Assembly: GCA_023512835.1 (NCBI GenBank)
Contig: CM042091.1
Location: 23,019,506-23,083,505 of the forward strand
Direction: 5' to 3'
From: Taxillus chinensis
Lineage: Eukaryota > Streptophyta > Magnoliopsida > Santalales > Loranthaceae
Length of the DNA: 64,000 bases
How positions within the stretch are numbered: the first letter of the stretch is position 1; each line of letters starts with the position of its first letter. Positions 11,511-22,469 of this stretch are shown in pieces. Both the position numbers and the translations under genes were made by a program. The notes under the pieces were generated by a model that searched no databases, was not told where the DNA came from, and saw only the letters and a program-made list of their open reading frames with translations.

Positions 11511-12189
11511 GCTGGTGGAGCAACAAACCCTAAACCTAAAACAGAGGGGTCCTCATCCTTATATAGACAATACAACATCAAAACGACGTAGTTTTGATTA
11601 AGTGAATCCCAGCATCAAAACGACGTAGTTTTGATGGAACAAGCTATGACCTTCCCACATCCATACACACCAAAATATTCACAATTCCAATATGGTCCTT
11701 TGGGAAAAGATGGTTAAAATGACAAAACCAAGGTAACCATGCAAAAACATGCTTGCACGCCAATTTGAACGCCAATTCCCCAATTGGCGTGCAGCTCCAA
11801 ATGCACTCAAACTTTACCCCAAGCCTCCTTGCATCATGTAAAAGACATCCATGCAATAAAAACCTTGCACGCCAAATGGGTCCAATTCACGTGCACGTCC
11901 GTTTGGCCTGAAACTTCTGTGGTAGATAGAAGACATCATTCTAAGAATCTTTTGTTTTGCACGCCAATTCATCTGAGCCCATCTACTAGGTCAAAATAAC
12001 TCTCCAAAACCTGACAAAACAGCCTAAAAGCACCTGTATATGCATAGCATCTTCCTAGGGCATAAATGCACGTTATCACTTGTCATATGCACCTCCCAAA
12101 AGTCCCCTCTTGGGCTCATCTCTTACCTCAAACTTGTGCACCAACATCCAAGGTGTTTGTGGTTAACTCCTTACACACGGGTCATTACA
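10306..12189 (-). repeat. Chromovirus 5' LTR (1884 bp)
   Basis: Partner of 2960-4832 with the same termini. Differences are few: the CT run is longer (11477-11506), and there are scattered substitutions. It contains a TATA box at 11559-11566 and palindromes at 11577-11598 and 11614-11635 (minus strand). It should drive element transcription. Confidence 0.93.
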
Positions 12190-12194
12190 ATGTG
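12190..12194. repeat. TSD of chromovirus, right copy (ATGTG)
   Basis: Exact copy of 2955-2959, directly outside the right LTR end. Confidence 0.93.
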
Positions 12195-12401
12195 GAAAGG
12201 CCATCGTGCCCATATATCGTCAAGTTCCTCTCGGTTGGCCGTTTGGACACGCATCTGGACTTTAGGGGCCAGTATGGTTTGCTCGTCACTTTCTCCTGAA
12301 AAGTCTCCAAAGTGTTGTTGAATTGCTAAAGCTGCATGTGCGACCTCTGTCATGTCTTCCTTGTCTTCACAATTAGTTAGGAGATGATCAAAGCTTGCCA
12401 T
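12195..12401 (-). pseudogene. DUF7745-like ORF1 (paralogue A), N-terminal part
   Basis: Starts at ATG 12401 (MASFDHLL), the same MA-S/T-F start as paralogue B and the plus-strand ORF1. It is open up to the chromovirus boundary, where translation would run into LTR sequence. The remainder is at 1772-2954. Confidence 0.75.
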
Positions 12402-12571
12402 GCTCCCTATAATGAATGTTGAGGCTTATGCATATGAGATGGGAAACAGACAAGATCAGATTTTATTGATGTAAATAAGACAAAGCCGCTTATGGGTACA
12501 AGCTATTCAAATGTAAATGCAGCTACATGATGCAAAACAAGTTTGGGGTTCCTTTAGAGAGGCGATCCCGC

Positions 12572-13957
12572 TTAATGCCTTCCTTTCCTTGATGAGCTTG
12601 ATGCATTACTAGGCTCTCCTTTCCCGGATTCACACATTGTCATTATGTCCTTGGTCGGAAGAGTACCGACAAGTTCTTTCTGCTGTAAGAGGTGTTCCGC
12701 TTCTAGTTTCTCCCGCCAAGAAATATAGGACGGGACAACATCGGGGTAATAGGAAAGGAAGCCAATCTTCCTAGGCTGTAACGCGGCGTTGAACATCCGA
12801 TCGGCGACTGATTCAGCCCTTCCTGTGCCATGGTTAATATCACATATTTCCATTCCGTAGAGAACTGGGACAATTTGGTTATTTCCCAGCTGCCTTGCCA
12901 CTTGAAGAGGGGCATAGGCAGTCCCGCCCCATGGTCCAAGGAGTGGGACCCAGTTGTACCTTCCGCAGCTATAGGTCATATGTTTTCTTGGCATCCAGGG
13001 TGCCATCCAGACAACATTTGCCTCACTCAGGCGATTCAGCAGCCTTCTCCATCCATTGAGATTACTGGGTAAGAGCCACGAGCTTCTTAGAATGTCTAGT
13101 ATGACGGTAGGGGGCCATGAGTAAACAGCCTTGAATCGTGGGGTAACACAGTGGAGGTGGCTTTTGAGCCATGTGCACAAGAGAGGGAGGCACCCCATAA
13201 AGCGACCACCTCCTGTAGTCCGGATAAATGATAGAGATCTGATGGTTTCGGCGAGTATGGCCGGAATAGGGTCAGCACCACCGGTCACTTGTGCCACTAG
13301 CTCGAAAACGGTCCCGTCAATGTAACCTGTCACCCATGGAAAGACCACCAACCCGTAAATAGCAAGGGTGATGAGTGAATGGGTCTTGTCCTCGCTTGCA
13401 CCTCTCAGTTGGCCTCTGACAAACTCCCATGGAATGATTTCTTTGCCATCTACTTTGATCACAGGGTCAATGATCTTTTTGTCCTTGCCCAAGCATTTGA
13501 AACCCATAAACTGTGCTAACCCCCATCTGTAAGACTTCTGTGGGTTGGATTGGAAAACAATGTCATCTTCTTCAAAGGGGATGCGGAGGATTCTTCGATA
13601 TTCCTCCAAAGTTGGCACCAAGTCGATGTCATTAAAGGTGAAGCACCTCCGTCTCGGGTCCCAGAAATGGATCGCTGCTTTGATCATATTCTCATCAATA
13701 GGAAGTTGTGACAGGAGCAGGAGATCACCAAACTATTGGGTGTAAGCTATGTGCCTCGTGCTAGGCCATTCACTCCAAGTGGCTCGAAGGTCCTTGGGAA
13801 GTTCAACCCGAGTATCCATGATGATCTGATCGGCCATAGGGTATGTCTTTGGTGAGAAGTCTCCCAAAACTTGCTGGATCTAAATTGAGGCGCGCTCCAC
13901 TTTTTCCACGTCCTTAGGGTCTCTGGCGTCCCTCAAAAGGTTCCCAAAACTTGCCAT
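12572..13957 (-). pseudogene. DUF7745-like ORF1 (paralogue B)
   Basis: Begins at ATG 13957 (MASFGNLLRD) and runs to 12572 in one frame with a single TAG at 13733-13735, where the plus-strand relative has CAG, so one C-to-T change. Motifs: HFWDPRRRCFTFND, VPTLEEYRRIL, LAIYGLVVFPWVTGYIDG, DPIPAILAETIRSL, GGRFMGCLPLLCTWLKSHL, then MTYSCGRYNWVPLLG. It ends in a Ser-rich tail rather than a long coiled coil. It is clearly paralogous to A (tandem, same strand) but diverged. Molecular role unknown. Confidence 0.8.
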
Positions 13958-14466
13958 GTTCCTATATGTATGCATGGGATGCCATGATATGCATCAAGCA
14001 AAATGAGTGAGGGTTAGGGTAAATTAAAGCAAAAATGTGGTAAAAGTGCATGAGTTAGCAAACAAGGTGCAAATACGGTCATAACAACGTTAAAGCACAC
14101 ACATGAAGGTCAAAACCCCTGATGGGCATCTACATATACACCTATCTTATTCGTTGGTTCCCAAACTATCTCCTGAGAGAAGCTCCGTACCCCTAGAGGC
14201 ATTGACGGAGGGGGCCCTTCAACAGGACCCCGCTTGGGTGAGGAGTTCAGGCACCTTACTTGAGATAGAACCCACGGGGCATCCCTATTGAACCTCGCTA
14301 ATCCTAGGTAAACAGTAGAAAACCCGGGTATAGGGTTAGAGGGAGAGAGAAATGCATGTATGCATAAACAATGCAGTCTATACAAAAGAGGAGAAAAGAA
14401 AAGGAAAAGGGAAACAAACAAGCAACATTACATAAACAAGAGACTATGGCTAGACTCTCTCAAAAG
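13958..14466 (-). other. Tat-like element leader
   Basis: Non-coding leader between PBS and ORF1. In sense it contains a run of CT-rich sequence and a segment also found after the PBS in the plus-strand Tat remnant. No gene is supported. Confidence 0.6.
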
Positions 14467-14484
14467 TCCCCAGCAGAGTCGCCA
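14467..14484 (-). other. Primer-binding site, tRNA-Arg type (Tat-like)
   Basis: In sense TGGCGACTCTGCTGGGGA, two bases after the LTR end. From memory it is the complement of the plant tRNA-Arg(ACG) 3' end with one mismatch; an Arg-type PBS is known for Ogre/Tat elements. The same string is at 46274 and 54717. Confidence 0.75.
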
Positions 14485-14486
14485 GC

Positions 14487-16372
14487 TGTCATCACCCGGT
14501 GTCGTCCGGGCTCGTGACTGGCTTGAGATTACTCCTTTGGATGGAGATTTGGTCATTAAGCCATCATTGCCATAGCTCACACAAATCCAAAAAGAGAGAT
14601 AGAACAAATAGAGTCGACACCAAACAGAGATAAAGGTGTGTTTGGCCACCTAGGAGGGTCTACGGTTCCAGAGAAAAGGTTCGGGAGTCGGTTACGTGTG
14701 GGGAAGGAAGAATAGGCTCTTGCACCCCCACAACGCCCAAAATTGGTACCTAGTCTTTATCTATGGGTGCTTGCTTATTTTAACTTCCCTTTCTTTTCTT
14801 TTATTCCATTATAAAAACTGTGATTGTTTTATTTAGGAGAAAAATGTTATTCTTTATATTTTATCTCAGAAAACAGAAAGAAAGCCCGTAGCATGAAGAG
14901 CACAGCACGGGCAGACGGCTATTTATAGAGGTCTTGGAGGGGACAGACGGCTCTTTGGGAACTTGGAGAATTAAATGACATGACTTTTGGAATTCCCAGG
15001 CGTCAATCGTAGGTTCCAAGGCCGACATATGCGTTTACGAAGTCCAAATGAGTTCCCAGGTATTAAACACGTGTTTTGACCATTTAAAAAATCAATTCCG
15101 TATCGTTCGTTTTACTGTGCACTTAAAAGAAGGGCGAAAACAGCATCGTTTGGAGTTTTCAGCCGAAGCCTGTAGGGTCGAAGGTCGCGTGGCTGCCTCG
15201 CGGGGTCGAAGGTCACTGCTGGGGGCTACTTCGAAGGTTGCAGGGTCGAAGGCTGAGAGCTACTTCGAAGGATTGGAGGTTGCAGGTGAGGGTTGCTTCG
15301 AAGGGTCGAAGTCTGTAGGGTGCTTCGAAGATCAAAGGCTGTAGCTGAAGGTTGCTTCGAAGGATTGAAGGTCGCTGAAGGTTGCCTTGAAGGGTTGGAG
15401 ACTATAGCCTGCCTCGAAGGATCGAATGTCGTAGGCTGTCTCACAGGGTCGAAGACTGTAGCTGCCTTGTAGGGTCGGAGACTGTAGCCTACCTCGAAGG
15501 GTCGAAGGTCGTAGGCTATCTCGCAGGATCGAAGGTCGCTGCTGGGGGCTGCTTCGAAGGTTGCAAGGTCGCTAAAGGTTGCCTTGAAGGGTTGGAGACT
15601 GTAGCCTGCCTCGAAGGGTCGAAGGTTGAGACTACGAGGCTACGAGGCGGCGCTGCGCAGTTGTGGCTACGAGGCTGCACTGCGAATCTTTGACAACGAG
15701 TCTTGGAGTGTGAGGGCAAGTGAGCTACGAGGCTACGAAGCTACAAGCGCAGGCTTGGACTACGAGTCTTCGAGGCTGACTGCAAGGCTTCGAGGCTGAC
15801 TGCTGCGAGTCTTCGAGGCTGCCTGCAAGGCTTCGAGGCAGAGTGCTGCGAGTGCAGGTCTGGCTACAAGGCTTTGACTACGAGGCTTCGAGGCTGACTG
15901 CAAAGCTTTGAGGATGACTACTGCGAATCTTCGAGGCTGCCTGCGAGGCTTTGAGGCAGAGTGCTGCGAGTGCAGGTCTGGACTACGAGTCTTCGAGTGA
16001 ATGTTGCGAGTGCGGGCTTGGACTACGAGTCTTCGAGTGAGTGCTGCGAGTGTAGGCTCTACGAGTCTTCGAGGCAGCGGCCATAAATTCACCTGAACTG
16101 TTTCTGGGGGATTTTCGCAATCACATTTTCAGTTGGTTTGGCCGAGGGCATTGACCGTCTTTCCGTACGTTGGACTTTTCATGCCCAAAACTATTTTCGT
16201 CATAACTTCTTCGTTTTAAGTCAGATTTGGGCGCGGTCAAGTGCGTTGGTCTCCAAATTTCGTCCTCTATCCTTTGGTGTTGACCTTGGGACATTTTGAG
16301 ATCCCTCAGAAATGACTCTTATTTTTGGATTTCTTTGGCTGTGATCTGGCCCGGTCAAAATGGGGTCCAACA
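14487..16372 (-). repeat. Tat-like 5' LTR (1886 bp)
   Basis: In sense it starts TGTTGGACCCCATTTTG at 16372 and ends GGGTGATGACA at 14487. A TATA box is at 14920-14927 (minus), with a long CGAAG-type minisatellite upstream in U3 (15180-16080). It is inserted into the internal region of the chromovirus remnant just to its right; the adjoining five bases are GTTAC. Confidence 0.88.
15180..16080. repeat. CGAAG/CTTCGAGG minisatellite in Tat LTR
   Basis: Irregular array of GGTCGAAGG, GCTTCGAAGG and CTTCGAGGCTG units with poorly fixed period, about 900 bp. It gives many spurious short ORFs rich in Ser, Arg and Pro. Related arrays are at 38200-39300, 40190-40530 and 48590-48945. Confidence 0.85.
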
Positions 16373-16454
16373 GTTACAGTTTTCCAAGTCACATGTGATC
16401 AATTAACCACCCCTCACTAGCCTAGGTCCACTAGACCATGCTCTGATACCAACT
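16373..16454 (-). mobile_element. Chromovirus remnant, internal tip with iMet PBS
   Basis: About 80 bases of internal region with TGGTATCAGAGCAT (minus strand, 16438-16451) next to an LTR terminus. The rest of the internal region is displaced by the Tat-like element. Confidence 0.75.
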
Positions 16455-17938
16455 TGTCACGCCTCCGAATTCCAAGGAACTTGAAACCAGGAACATGACT
16501 TTCCCTTGCCCACACCCAAAAGGTCAAGGGGTTAGCAACAAGCACCAATAGAGACTACACAGCGGGTGTTGTCTCAATCATTCAAACCTGTACAGTATGT
16601 ACATCAAGGGTAATCTTATACTTTCCCATATATCAACATGTATACAATATGTGAAACAGTCATACAAACATCACATCACAAAAAGTGTACAAATACAACT
16701 ATCTATGGACTCATATCAGGGATACAATACATAATCAATACAAAATACAATATTGTCTCATACATCAGAGTAGTGGGCACATCCTCCTGGAAAAAAGTCT
16801 TCCACTAGTCTCGGGTCACACCTGAAAAGGACAAACAACAAGTATGGGTGAGCTACAAGCTTAGTAGGTGACCCCAAAAACTCCACATCACTCTACTATG
16901 CAAAACATATAAGTCTATACTATATGCTCAGTGTACTCGTGCACCATGTAGTGTGCACAATCATCAGGACTCATCCTATCCACATAGGACAACTTGTCCA
17001 TGATCCTCAATTGCATCCTAGCTCAAAGCACTCAGCCCTAGCACCACGAGCTTAACATCTCAACTCAGGCTATAGCCTGTCATCACGAGCTCAATAACTC
17101 CACCCAAGCCTCAGCTTGTCAAGCCAACCACATAGCACAACTTGTGCATCACGGTGAGAACACAAACAAGTCACAGAGTTCAATGCTCAATCCTCAAACC
17201 AACACACCAACACCAGTATGGCATTAAGGTTCACAACACTCCCTTTATAAACGAAATCATTCTCCAAAAATCTTTCCTCATGTCTGACCAAAAGAGAGGA
17301 TTTTCGTAGAAGGTGCTTTCCTAACATAAAAAGTTTCGATAATGGGTCCCCATATCATAACTAAGATAATTTGATTTTTGGGGATTTTTTAGAAAGGTCT
17401 AACCCTGGTGCGCAAATAGTCACCTCGAACTAAAAATTAAATCTTTCCAAGATTCAGTGCCTCCCAATTTTCACATTTTGAATGAGTGGGAATTTAATTT
17501 TCTAGTATTTTTTTTTTGAATCCAAATGGGGAGTATTTTCTTATGTACATTATAACTTAAGTATAATATTTAATGCAGAATGGTTTACAATGTAAATGGT
17601 CCTTTAGAACACTGCTGCTTTGCAACTCACTGGAAACTCTACTTTGAAGCCCTCTGGAAACTGCACTTGTTCGATGTCGACCCTCCCATAGGTCAACATC
17701 GACCACACTGCACCTCAACCACCCCAGGTCAACCAAGTTGACCCATGTCGACCCTACCACATCATCCATGTCGACCACGTTAACCACCCGGGTCGACCAC
17801 ATCAACCGCCTAGGTTGACCCTATCATTTATATTCACCCATATGGGTCTGCAACCTATTGTACATTGGAAATCTAGCCCGATGACTTCACAAACAAGTTT
17901 CAAGCATCAATTTAACCCAAAATGGATTTCTAATCCCT
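16455..17938 (-). repeat. Chromovirus LTR, different family, truncated
   Basis: Plus-strand end TGTCACGCCTCCGAATTCC is clear. The other end is lost at 17939, where a plus-strand Tat LTR begins. It contains a TCGACC/TTGACC-rich array at 17640-17825. It is related in design, not closely in sequence, to the LTRs at 2960 and 10306. Confidence 0.7.
17640..17825. repeat. GTCGACC-rich short tandem repeat
   Basis: Imperfect ~27-30-bp units built on CATGTCGACCACGTTAACC-like segments inside the truncated chromovirus LTR. Confidence 0.65.
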
Positions 17939-18299
17939 TATTGGACCCCATTTTGACCAGGCCAGATCGCAACCAAGCTCAACAAAGAAAGCCAAAATAG
18001 AGGTTCATTCCTAAAAGACCTGAAAATGCCCCAATGACAACACCATAGGATAGAGGATGAAATTTGGAGACTAATGCACTTGAACATGCTCAAATTCGAG
18101 TTAAAATGAAGAAGTTATAGCTAAAATAACTTTTGTCATGAAAAGTCAAACTTACAAAAAGACGATCAGGGCCCCTAGTCAAACTGGTCAAGTCCAAAGC
18201 ATTAGGTCAAATCCTGATCATCAAGTCAAATCCGAATTATTAGGTCAAATTCAAAACATTAAGTCAAATCCGAAACATCAATGATCTAGAATAAGCAGC

Positions 18300-18850
18300 C
18301 ATAGTCCGGATTAAGTCTTCCAATCATCCAGAGTAAAGACTCACATCTGGAGTAAAGACTCACTAGCACGGAGTAAGGAATCCAAGTTATCATTAGTATT
18401 GAGTAAGGATCCGAGCCTTCCACTGATCCAAATTAAAGCCTCACTGATACAGAATAAGGATCCGAGCCTTCTACTGATCTGGACTAAGCTCCACTGATAC
18501 GGAGTAAGGAACCGAGCCTTCTACTGATCCAAACTAACCTTCAATGATACAGAGTAAGGATCCGAGCCTTCCACTAATCCAAATTAAAGCTTCACTGATA
18601 CGAAATAAGGATTTGAGCCTTCCACTAATCCGGATTAAAGCCTGACTGAGACAGAATAAGGATCCGAGTCTTTTACTGATCCGGACTAAGCTCCACTGAT
18701 ACGGAGTAAGGATCTGAGCCTTCCACTAATTCGGATTAAAGCCTCACTAATATAGAATAAGGATTCGAGCCTTCTACTGATCGATCCGAACTAAGCTCCA
18801 CTGATACGGAGTAAGGATCCAAGACATCCCTAATCCGGACTAAGCCTACA
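18300..18850 (+). repeat. ~51-bp minisatellite in Tat LTR U3
   Basis: Unit contains GGAGTAAGGATCCGAGCC; the GAGCC step recurs at 18413, 18464, 18514, 18564, 18615, 18666, 18716 and 18767, about 51 bp apart. It shares its core with Copia-type LTR arrays. Confidence 0.88.
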
Positions 18851-19189
18851 CTGATATAGAATAAGGATTCGAGCTATTCCTAAGTCCAGAATGAGCCTCT
18901 AATAGTTTGGATTAAGCCTTTAATCATCTGGAATAGGCACCCATAGTCCGGATTAAGCTTCGACCATCCAGATTAAGTCTCCAAAAGTCCGAAAATTATT
19001 CTAAAGGCTCGGAACTAACAATATTCGCCTTTTTATCCCCCTGATGAATCAAAACTTGGTATTTTTAAATATGGCCGACTGAGCATTAATTGCAATTTCT
19101 TTGGGCACTGTATTAGACTCCTTAGAGTTCCAAGACATGGTTTTAATTCCCCTATTTCCAAGGAGGTCAGCTATCCCCTCTCCAAACTC

Positions 19190-19197
19190 TATAAAAG
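19190..19197 (+). promoter_or_regulatory. TATA box of Tat-like LTR
   Basis: TATAAAAG about 350 bases after the minisatellite array and about 1.1 kb before the LTR end. Confidence 0.5.
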
Positions 19198-20211
19198 GGG
19201 TACTCGTCCAAATTAAAAGGGGAGGCGAGAGTAACAAGATATTATCCAAAAAAAGTACAAGTATTAGAGCACAACCAAGAAGGAAAGAAAGAGAGGAGGA
19301 CGACCTTCCTGATCGTTTGCCCGTCTGCTACCTCCTTTTGCTATCTTTTCCTCTATTATTCCTCAAATACTCCTAAGGAGACCAATACAACAGGAATCAA
19401 GCATTAGCACTCTTCGATACACTTTCCACCAGTGTCTTTGCTGAATCTTGCTACTATTCCTCACATATTTCAAGGGAGAAGCCAAGTATTAGCACGAGCA
19501 TTAGCCTCAATACTTCTAGGTTCTTTCTTCCTTTCCTCTTTCATCTTCTTGTTTTCCTAGGCAAAACACCAAGATAAACTCCAAATCTTTCTAAAACAAA
19601 GGCCCCAATGGTCGTGGGATTGAGCCTCAGGCTCATATCCTCACCACCTAGCCAACATTATTCGTAGTAGTGAATCTGAGCTTCACAGTATGCTCTTCAC
19701 ACTACCAAACCTTTTATGTTTTCTTAAATAAAATCCCAAACACTTTTATATAAAGACAAGGCTCCTGTGGCTATAGGATTAAGCCCTATGCTTATATCTT
19801 CGCCACTCGGCCAACATAGACTGTAGTAATGAATTCGAGCTCCCTACTGTACTCTTCATGCTATTAGCTTTCTTTCTGTTTTCCTAGATAAAACAAAATA
19901 ATAACATTTTTCTTTTACTTCTCTTCTACCTCCTTACCACAAGGGATTAACTCCCATATTTGGCTTTTCTAAATAAAATCACCTCATTTCTAAAAATAAA
20001 TAAAAAAGGAAAAATAAAGGAAAATTAAAACAAGCAAGTACCCATAGACAAAGACTATATACCAATTTTGGGCATTGTGGGGGTGCAAGAGCTTTTATTC
20101 CTTCTCCATATGTAACCGGCTCCCAAACCTATTCTCTGGAACAGTAGACCCCTCTAGGTGGCCAAACACACCTTCATTTTTGTTTGGTGGTGACTCTGTT
20201 TTTCTATCTCT

Positions 20212-20780
20212 CTTTTTTTTGTTCCGTGCGAGCTGTGGCAATGATGGCTCAATGACCAAATCTCCATCCAAAAGAGCATCTCGTGCCAGTCACAAGCCCG
20301 GACGAGACCGGGTGATGACAGCTGGTGACTCTGTTGGGACTTTGAGAGAGTCTAGCCATGTTCTCTTGTCTGTGGAGTGTTTGCTTGCTTATTTCCCTTT
20401 TGTTCTCTTTTCTTTTCTTTTTCTGTTTTTATAATTGCCTTGTTTGTGCATACATGCATTTATCTCTCCCTCCAACCCTATACCCGAGTTCTCTTTTTTT
20501 TTTGGTTCTGTGCGAGCTGTGGCAATGATGGCTCAATGACCAAATCTCCATCCAAAAGAGCATCTCATGCCAGTCACAAGCCCGGACGAGACCGGGTGAT
20601 GACAGTTGGTGACTCTGTTGGGACTTTGAGAGACTCTAGCTATGTTCTCTTGTCTGTGGAGTGTTTGCTTGCTTATTTCCCTTTTGTTCTCTTTTCTTTT
20701 CTTTTTCTATTTTTATAACTGCCTTGTTTGTGCATACATGCATTTATCTCTCCCTCCAACCCTATACCTGAGTTTTCTAT
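20212..20780 (+). repeat. 284-bp tandem duplication spanning LTR end and PBS
   Basis: Two nearly identical units offset by 284 bp. Each contains the LTR terminus (GATGACA at 20320 and 20604) and a PBS-like TGGTGACTCTGTTGGGAC (20323-20340 and from 20607), a decayed form of the Arg PBS with C-to-T changes. Only one can be ancestral. Confidence 0.88.
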
Positions 20781-20905
20781 TCTTACCTAGGATTAGTGAG
20801 GGTTAATAGGGATGTCCCGTGGGTTCTATCTCACGTAAGGTGCTTGAACTCCTCACCCAAGCGAGGTCCTTTTGAAGGGCCCTCTCCGTTAATGCTGCAA
20901 CACTT
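20341..20905 (+). mobile_element. Tat-like leader remnant
   Basis: After the PBS the sequence matches the leader of the minus-strand Tat element near 14160-14345. It ends abruptly near 20905; no ORF1 is left. Confidence 0.65.
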
Positions 20906-21170
20906 AGTACAAATTCAATCATAGATAATTTTCGTGACATGCAAGCACGATGGGTTGCATTTTGATAGGATTGTGAGCTGAAATTTAAAATGTATTCTGA
21001 AACAATTATTTATGTATTTTTTTTATTTAAATGTTTATCTTTCTGTTTAAAATGAATTGAAGGTGATTTATTTTTATATATTATTTTATATATTTTGAAT
21101 TTGTAACTCCCCCCCCCCCCCAACCAAAATATCTGAATCCGTCCCTAGGTGTGAGGAAGAGGAAGGTGAA
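20906..21170. other. Unassigned stretch with poly-C run
   Basis: AT-rich DNA of unknown origin and a C run near 21109-21121. I see no gene or element end. Confidence 0.5.
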
Positions 21171-22329
21171 GGATAGAGTGAGTTTTTTTTTTTGGTTGAA
21201 TTTCGACTATAGAGAGAGAGCCCGTTGTGCGGACAATCAATTTCGATTTATATAGGCTAGGGATTGGGGTTTTGGACTAAGAGGTGGATCGACGGCGTGG
21301 CATCGAGGGTGGGTTTGGATCACCGGTTGAGGGGTTTGGTTCAAGAGAGGGTTCATGACCATGGTTGAGGGATGATTTGGTTTGGTGGGGAGAGTGGGGT
21401 GAGTGATGAGCTGGAGAGATGGGTTGGTGTGGAGCTCCGGTGGTCCTCTGATGTGCCAACGTTGGTTGCACGGACTTGGGGGATGAAGACGCGACTGGGA
21501 GGGAGAGAGAAGGGGAAGTGACGAATAAATTAGGTGGAGAAGATAAGGATCAACGTTTTGTGTGGTTGTTATTATTATTATTTATTTATTTGTTATTTGT
21601 TTTTGTATTTTGTTTTCTTGCTTTTTATTTTATTTTCTAACTGATGGATCATCGACACGTGGCTTGGAGATGGGCGAAAAAAGGGAGGAAAAGGAAAAAA
21701 AAATTTGGCTTATTTTGGTTTTTTTAATTGATGCTTAGGTTTTTGGAATCAGTAGGACGACTCGAGTTTCAAAAAAATTTCATGATTTTTTTTGAACTCG
21801 GGCATTATGATGTGTGATCTTGTGTTTTTTTATTTTAAAATAATTTTATTTTCGCATCAAACTTGTACTAAGTGTCTTGAAACTGCTTTATTGCTGAAAA
21901 AACATATTTATTTTATTTTATTTTAAAATGTTATGGAGGCAAATATATATAATATATATATCAAAATTCTCAGAACAACGAGTAAAATGAAGATATGAGG
22001 TTTGTGACCTGATCTGGAGTGCTGTTTTGAGGGTTGATACGTTTTGATCATTATTAGCAACCCGAACACTATCTTGATTATAACTTTTTTGTTTGACTTC
22101 GAAATTGAGTGCGGTCGAAGGCTTTGATCTTCGAATTTGATTTTCTATTGTTTGGGACTAGTTCTTTGACATTTGAAGGTCTTTTTGAAAAAATCTTGGA
22201 AACAGGCATTTATGGCTAAGTGGTCACGACTTTTTGTCATCCTACAAAAATTTCAACATGCCAAGGCGGCATGGAAGAAAACTGAATTTGAAAAAAAGAA
22301 ATCCAACTTGGACAAATTATGGTCCAACA
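21171..22329 (-). repeat. Tat-like LTR, minus strand, truncated
   Basis: In sense it starts TGTTGGACCATAATTTGTCC at 22329. It shares a long block with 32745-33328 and, inverted, 35206-35830. TATA-like TATATAAA at 21247-21254 (minus). The U5 end is not found. Confidence 0.7.
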
Positions 22330-22469
22330 ATAATAATGTGATGTAATATCGATTTCATTTTTATTTTTTAATTCCGACAGAAAATCAAAATCCAACTTAA
22401 ATTATTTGGCATCGTAGTTTATAAAAGCCTATTCACCTCACCCTCCCTCTAGGCTTCCAGGGACCAACA
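22330..22469 (+). repeat. Copia-type LTR tail
   Basis: The last ~140 bases end CTAGGCTTCCAGGGACCAACA after a CCTATTCACC stretch, matching the 3' terminus of the Copia LTRs at 106-1445 and 31506-32739. The rest is missing. Confidence 0.55.

Larger units (their letters stand above)
2960..12189 (-). mobile_element. Complete Ty3 chromovirus, minus strand, 9.2 kb
   Basis: Full-length LTR retrotransposon: two near-identical LTRs (2960-4832 and 10306-12189), perfect 5-bp TSD, iMet PBS, PPT, gag, protease, RT, RNase H, integrase and a C-terminal chromodomain-like segment in Ty3 order. The chromodomain and iMet PBS point to a chromovirus of the Tekay/Del or Reina type; LTR length favours Tekay/Del. 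The close similarity of the LTRs suggests a fairly recent insertion, although the reading frame now has several frameshifts and two gag stop codons. It interrupts ORF1 paralogue A of a Tat-like element. Confidence 0.93.
12195..14486 (-). mobile_element. Tat/Ogre-like element, 5' internal part
   Basis: From the PBS leftwards: a leader of about 500 bases (13958-14466), DUF7745-like ORF1 paralogue B (12572-13957), a short spacer, and the N terminus of paralogue A (12195-12401), then the chromovirus insertion. The leader matches 20780-20900 of the plus-strand Tat remnant in reverse, confirming family membership. Confidence 0.8.
17939..20320 (+). repeat. Tat-like LTR, plus strand (2.38 kb)
   Basis: Begins TATTGGACCCCATTTTGACC (first TG decayed to TA) and ends GGGTGATGACA before an Arg-type PBS. 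The segment after 18001 matches the Tat LTRs at 40010 and 48410. A TATA box is at 19190-19197 (TATAAAAG), with a ~51-bp minisatellite upstream. It is older than the plus-strand element at 39883, judging by decay of the PBS. Confidence 0.8.
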
